9,409 nucleotides of DNA, from NCBI GenBank assembly GCA_024230695.1, contig JAAERC010000114.1, forward strand, positions 1 through 9,409, given 5' to 3'. Made by a program: the position numbers and the translations under genes. Positions 5,940 through 9,409 of the stretch are shown here, piece by piece. Below the pieces are notes generated by a model. That model was not told the DNA's origin. It saw only the letters and a program-made list of their open reading frames with translations, and searched no databases. Numbering within the stretch: the stretch's first letter is position 1; the number at the start of each line of letters is the position of its first letter. Source of the DNA: Candidatus Zixiibacteriota bacterium (GTDB taxonomy: Bacteria > Zixibacteria > MSB-5A5 > GN15 > PGXB01).

Positions 5940-7915
5940 TACTTTCCAATATTCTCTTTGACCCAGTTTTCCAAACCGCCTTTGACAATTAATTCCTGAG
6001 CGGCGGTACCAACCGGACCAATATTGTAATCCATACCATCGGCTGTCACAATCGATTTTGCAAAATCTATCTTTACATCGATTCCAGTACGGACCGTCAG
6101 TTTATCTTCACCATAAGTGACTTTTAAATCATTGGCGAGTTTGGGGATCTCGATCACCAGAAAACCGTTGTTGATTGCATTACGTTTATATGTCTCGGAA
6201 AATGATCCGGCCATCAGTAGTTGTATCCCACGATATTTCAAAGCGGTCGCCGCCTGCTCACGGGAACTACCGGAACCAAAATTAAAAGCACCAACCAGAA
6301 TATCACCTTTTTTAGCCAGCTTGCCAAATTCGGTGTCATAGTTTTCCATGACTACTTCGGCCTGCTGTTCCGGAGTGAAATCATCGATATAGGTGTACTT
6401 ACCGGGAAAGATACCATCGGTGTTAAGATTATCCTGATAACAGAAAAGCAATTCACCTTCAACCGTCTCCGGAAACCCATCTAATATTTTTACACTACCT
6501 GTCGCTTTGGCTGTGCGGTCAGAAACTTTATGTTCCGCTTTGATATCAGTGGATGTAAAGCCATCGGGGAGATCGATCTTCCCGGAAATGGCAGAGGCGG
6601 CCACAACTGTGGGAGAACCGAGAAATGCTTTGGATGATTTGGACCCCATCCTGCCCTTGAAATTTCTGTTGGTAGCCGAAATACCGATTTCATCATCACC
6701 GAGTAATCCTTTTCCCAGACCTATACATGGTCCGCATCCGGGAGGAAGCGGGATAGCTCCGGCATCAAGAAGTGCCTGCCAGTCGCCCCGTTTTTCGGCT
6801 TCGGCCTGTACCTCGCTTGAGGCGGCGGCCATATAGAACTCTACTCCATCTGCAACCTTTTTACCCTTAACAACCGCGGCGGCATCGGCAATATCTTCAA
6901 CCCGACTGTTAACACATGAGACTAAGTAAGCCTTATGGATCTTAATATTTTTATCACGCATCTCAAGAGCGGTGGCCGTGGTTTTAAGATTATCCGGGCC
7001 GGCGATATATGGTTGGACCGAATCAAGATGAATAGTGACCTCAGCAGCGTACTGGGCATCATCATCAGGTACTAATGGATTATCAATCAACTCCTGAATT
7101 CTTTTTTCGTTTAATCTCGGATGAGTACCGTTACCATCGGCATCCGATGGTACACCGGACAGCCCTCGTTTGGCCACAAACTCGGCACGAGCTTTAAGCC
7201 AGTTGATAGTTACCTCGTCGGTCGGGAACAATCCGGCCAATGTACCCCACTCGGTGGTCATATTGGCAATACTCAATCGTTGGTCGATTGAAAGTTGAGC
7301 AATACCGTCACCGGCAAATTCAAGCGCATGGTTGAGGACTTCATCGTTATTAAAATGTCCGCATAGCGCGATAATAACATCTTTGCCAACAACACCTTTT
7401 TTTAATTTACCAATCAGATTGATTTTGGCGATCGGTGGTACCTGCCACCAGGTCCGTCCGGTTGCCCAGATTGCCGCGGCATCGGTTCTGACCACCGGGG
7501 TTCCGAGACATCCCAGACCGCCGTACATATTGGAATGACTATCAGAAGCGACAGCCATCCCGCCCGGCCAGACATATCCTTCCTCACACATGATCTGGTG
7601 TCCGATCCCGCGACCTGCCGGGTAGAAATCAACTCCCATCTCTTTGGCAAATGCTTCAATCGAGGCATACTTTTTCAGGTTTTCTTCACCGGTGTCTTGT
7701 ATCTTGTGATCAAGAGCAAACATCATCTGTCTTGGATTGGCCATTTTTGTGGCGCCAATTGCTTTGAATTTGTTCATCACCGCGCCGGTATTATCATGTG
7801 TCAAAATATGCGCCGGTCTGATCGATATAAAATCGCCGCTGTGGACGACATGATCTTTATCCAACCCAACGGCGAAGTGCTGAGTGATTTTTTCTATTAA
7901 ATTTTGTCCTGCCAT
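5939..7915 (-). CDS. Single-chain Lys4-type homoaconitase / aconitase-superfamily hydratase
   Basis: This 658-residue enzyme has all four aconitase domains in one chain. The [4Fe-4S] ligands are in place: Cys334 in VSCVNSR, and Cys394 and Cys397 in PPGCGPCIG. Active-site motifs include THDNTGAV (39-46), ASDSHSN (123-129) and GSGSSREQAA (547-556) with the catalytic Ser/Arg in the swivel domain. From memory, long stretches closely match yeast mitochondrial homoaconitase Lys4: FYPAGRGIGHQIM (97-109), RTDAAAIWATG (143-153), IANMTTEWG (216-224), SATNRNFKGRMGS (413-425), GKYTY (505-509) and the end VKGGLENWVK. Lys4 interconverts homoaconitate and homoisocitrate in alpha-aminoadipate lysine synthesis. 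No lysine or TCA gene adjoins, so aconitate hydratase activity is equally possible. SD AAAGGA (7924-7929) lies 8 bases before the ATG. It is a single-gene unit ending at a good terminator. Confidence 0.93.
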   Translation of the reverse strand: MAGQNLIEKITQHFAVGLDKDHVVHSGDFISIRPAHILTHDNTGAVMNKFKAIGATKMANPRQMMFALDHKIQDTGEENLKKYASIEAFAKEMGVDFYPAGRGIGHQIMCEEGYVWPGGMAVASDSHSNMYGGLGCLGTPVVRTDAAAIWATGRTWWQVPPIAKINLIGKLKKGVVGKDVIIALCGHFNNDEVLNHALEFAGDGIAQLSIDQRLSIANMTTEWGTLAGLFPTDEVTINWLKARAEFVAKRGLSGVPSDADGNGTHPRLNEKRIQELIDNPLVPDDDAQYAAEVTIHLDSVQPYIAGPDNLKTTATALEMRDKNIKIHKAYLVSCVNSRVEDIADAAAVVKGKKVADGVEFYMAAASSEVQAEAEKRGDWQALLDAGAIPLPPGCGPCIGLGKGLLGDDEIGISATNRNFKGRMGSKSSKAFLGSPTVVAASAISGKIDLPDGFTSTDIKAEHKVSDRTAKATGSVKILDGFPETVEGELLFCYQDNLNTDGIFPGKYTYIDDFTPEQQAEVVMENYDTEFGKLAKKGDILVGAFNFGSGSSREQAATALKYRGIQLLMAGSFSETYKRNAINNGFLVIEIPKLANDLKVTYGEDKLTVRTGIDVKIDFAKSIVTADGMDYNIGPVGTAAQELIVKGGLENWVKENIGK

Positions 7916-7985
7916 TCTAATAATCCTTTATAATAGTTTCAATTTTCAAACATCATTTTCGGCGGATATATATTAGATTTGATTT

Positions 7986-8006
7986 AAAAAGTAAAGCCTA
8001 CTTTTT
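7986..8006. promoter_or_regulatory. Perfect palindrome in the divergent promoter region
   Basis: AAAAAGTA (7986-7993) and TACTTTTT (7999-8006) form a perfect 8-bp inverted repeat around AAGCC. It lies 71 bases upstream of the homoaconitase-like start and 113 bases before the SprA-like start. On the minus strand a TAATAT-like -10 (7968-7973) lies about 12 bases downstream of it, so it would fall at the -35 side of that putative promoter, as an operator might. The rest of 7916-8118 holds no gene. Confidence 0.35.
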
Positions 8007-8118
8007 GATAATTTTGGCGAGATTCTGACCTTGCCTAAACTGTCATATTTTCATATATTTATGCAAGTTTAAATACTTTGTTCAAGACTTATTATTTAAT
8101 TTGTGTGGGAGCTTAAAA

Positions 8119-9409
8119 ATGAAACTAAAATCTATTCTTTTAATGCTAATAATTGTTTCTTCAGTGATCTTATATCTTGCTTGCGTAAAATCACCGGTTG
8201 AATCTCAGGATGATCCACCGGAAGAGGAATTAATCAGCATCTTTCGCGAAGATTGGACCGAATCATCCAAACCGGTCGGACTTGATCAATCAAATCCAAA
8301 AGGAAAACTGATTTGGTATAATCCATATACTCAGATATCTACCGATGATATTTGGGATAGAGAACTCGAATCCGGTGAGACTGGTACTCATACGATCTGG
8401 ATGGAATATACACCCAGCGACACCGGCAATATATCCGGCAGTTGGGCTGGGATTATGCAATATGTAAATATTGTTCTGGTAGAGAATGATACAGAGCAAT
8501 ATCTGGAGCTTCGTCTTAAAGGCGATGCCGGTATAATACATATTGACATGTGTCATATATCTGAAGATATAAACGACAATGGTTTACTGGACACCGAAGA
8601 TAAGCCACATCCTATTTCTATGATGGTTAATGGATTAGTTGATGAGGGAGAAGATTGTGGGAGAGATGGACTTTTTGATCAGGAAGAGCCGGGATATAAC
8701 GAAGCGACAAATCCTGACCCCAGTGGTGACAACTGGTGGTATAATGGCGTTGGAATAAGATGTGTTGATTGCACTGACAGTCCAAATGATTACAGATTTA
8801 TCAATGGCACTGAGGGAAATGTATTTGATCCGAACAGGTATGGGATACCTGATACCGAGGATTTAGACCGTGAGGGTGATTTAGATATTTATAATTCATA
8901 TGTTTCATATAAAATCGACTTGGATAATGGTGATTTTCGAGTGGTTGGTTCTAATTATAATGGCTGGAAAACATATCGTATTCCATTAGATGATACACAT
9001 ATAGCAGACACAATTATTAATTTCGATGCGGGGCTTTTCCCAATCGGGTCTTATTTGAAAACTATCAGAATTTGGCTTGAATCACAAAACGATGAGCCGT
9101 TTACAATTGGAATCGCATCGGCAGATTTGATCGGATTTAAAGAACCGGGTCCAAAGGGTTTTATTCCACGATGGCGAACTATGCGTGATTATCAATATGC
9201 TTATGGCCGTATTTTTGATTTGGGCCGAATTGTAAGTAATCATGATGAGCCGAGCGAGTTCGATTTCACCTGGGGTGATACTATAATAAGTATTCAACTT
9301 TATTATAATGCCAGGATAGGTGCTAATGTTGATTATGCCGCCCCGTTTGCTGATTTTTATGTCGATCTGGATGATACAACCAATTATGCCGCTGAAAATG
9401 CCAAAACAC
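8119..9409 (+). CDS. SprA-domain exported protein, likely lipoprotein (runs off right edge)
   Basis: The frame is open from ATG 8119 to the end of the window, giving 430 residues without a stop. GGGAG (8107-8111) is an SD 7 bases upstream. The N-terminus is a signal peptide ending in Tyr-Leu-Ala-Cys (Cys22), an imperfect lipobox. The mature part has the order and wording I know from the middle of SprA, the giant T9SS translocon and gliding protein: REDW (43-46), NPKGKLIWYNP (59-69), SGSWAGIMQ (106-114), LRLKGDAGIIHIDMCHISED (131-150), GRDGLFDQEE (181-190), GIPDTEDLDREGDLD (242-256), WKTYRIPL (283-290), LKTIRIWL (313-320) and FIPRWR (348-353). Acidic D/G-rich loops (about 150-161, 177-190, 245-256) may bind calcium. 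Whether the unseen part continues as a SprA-type barrel is unknown. This is not assumed to be SprA itself, since SprA is not normally a lipoprotein starting at this domain. Confidence 0.82.
   Translation, partial: MKLKSILLMLIIVSSVILYLACVKSPVESQDDPPEEELISIFREDWTESSKPVGLDQSNPKGKLIWYNPYTQISTDDIWDRELESGETGTHTIWMEYTPSDTGNISGSWAGIMQYVNIVLVENDTEQYLELRLKGDAGIIHIDMCHISEDINDNGLLDTEDKPHPISMMVNGLVDEGEDCGRDGLFDQEEPGYNEATNPDPSGDNWWYNGVGIRCVDCTDSPNDYRFINGTEGNVFDPNRYGIPDTEDLDREGDLDIYNSYVSYKIDLDNGDFRVVGSNYNGWKTYRIPLDDTHIADTIINFDAGLFPIGSYLKTIRIWLESQNDEPFTIGIASADLIGFKEPGPKGFIPRWRTMRDYQYAYGRIFDLGRIVSNHDEPSEFDFTWGDTIISIQLYYNARIGANVDYAAPFADFYVDLDDTTNYAAENAKT

Noticed and set aside
8080..8105. Possible Bacteroidetes-type -33/-7 promoter before the SprA-like gene
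   Set aside because: A TTTG-like element and TAATTTG occur, but the -7 box lacks one base of the TAnnTTTG pattern and the spacing does not fit; no firm promoter can be called.
8290..8556. Minus-strand open frame of 88 codons within the SprA-like gene
   Set aside because: The plus-strand frame carries SprA-type motifs and remains open for 430 codons; the antisense frame is a shadow.

Overview
The window looks like part of a genome from an uncultured-type Gram-negative bacterium of the FCB/Zixibacteria sort. This is inferred from three things: a secreted protein carrying dockerin-type repeats of the style common in Zixibacteria, a lipoprotein built from a SprA-like domain (SprA belongs to the Bacteroidetes type IX secretion machinery), and several outer-membrane-type lipoproteins. 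Base composition is moderately AT-rich and intergenic regions are very AT-rich. Shine-Dalgarno sequences are good, and one clear sigma-70-like promoter is present. No tRNA, rRNA, insertion sequence, phage gene or CRISPR array is visible.

Layout. On the minus strand, 839 to 1 holds an overlapping lipoprotein pair: an LpoB-type penicillin-binding-protein activator, then the start of a second lipoprotein resembling the COG3014 family, cut by the window edge. Also on the minus strand, 2279 to 996 encodes an exported protein with two N-terminal dockerin-like repeats and three copies of a cysteine-rich module, and it ends at a strong intrinsic terminator. On the plus strand, 2529-4826 is a two-gene operon: a DRG/Obg-like TGS-domain GTPase with eroded G motifs, then an HI0933/BaiN-family flavoprotein. 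Next on the plus strand, 5041-5853 encodes an exported protein of unknown function with its own promoter. On the minus strand, 7915 to 5939 encodes a single-chain aconitase-superfamily enzyme that resembles fungal mitochondrial homoaconitase (Lys4). Divergent from it, 8119 to the right edge encodes the N-terminal 430 residues of a SprA-domain protein, probably a lipoprotein.

How the genes fit together. This is mainly a housekeeping and envelope region with several short transcription units, not one pathway. The left pair should act at the outer membrane on peptidoglycan synthesis. The dockerin protein, the 5041 protein and the SprA-like lipoprotein are all exported and their partners are unknown. 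The GTPase/flavoprotein pair is cytoplasmic and probably translationally coupled. The homoaconitase-like enzyme stands alone with no lysine or TCA gene beside it, so its substrate is open. The most unusual items are the eukaryote-like homoaconitase, the free-standing SprA-domain lipoprotein, the three-fold Cys-rich repeat protein and the GTPase that lacks a recognisable NKxD motif.
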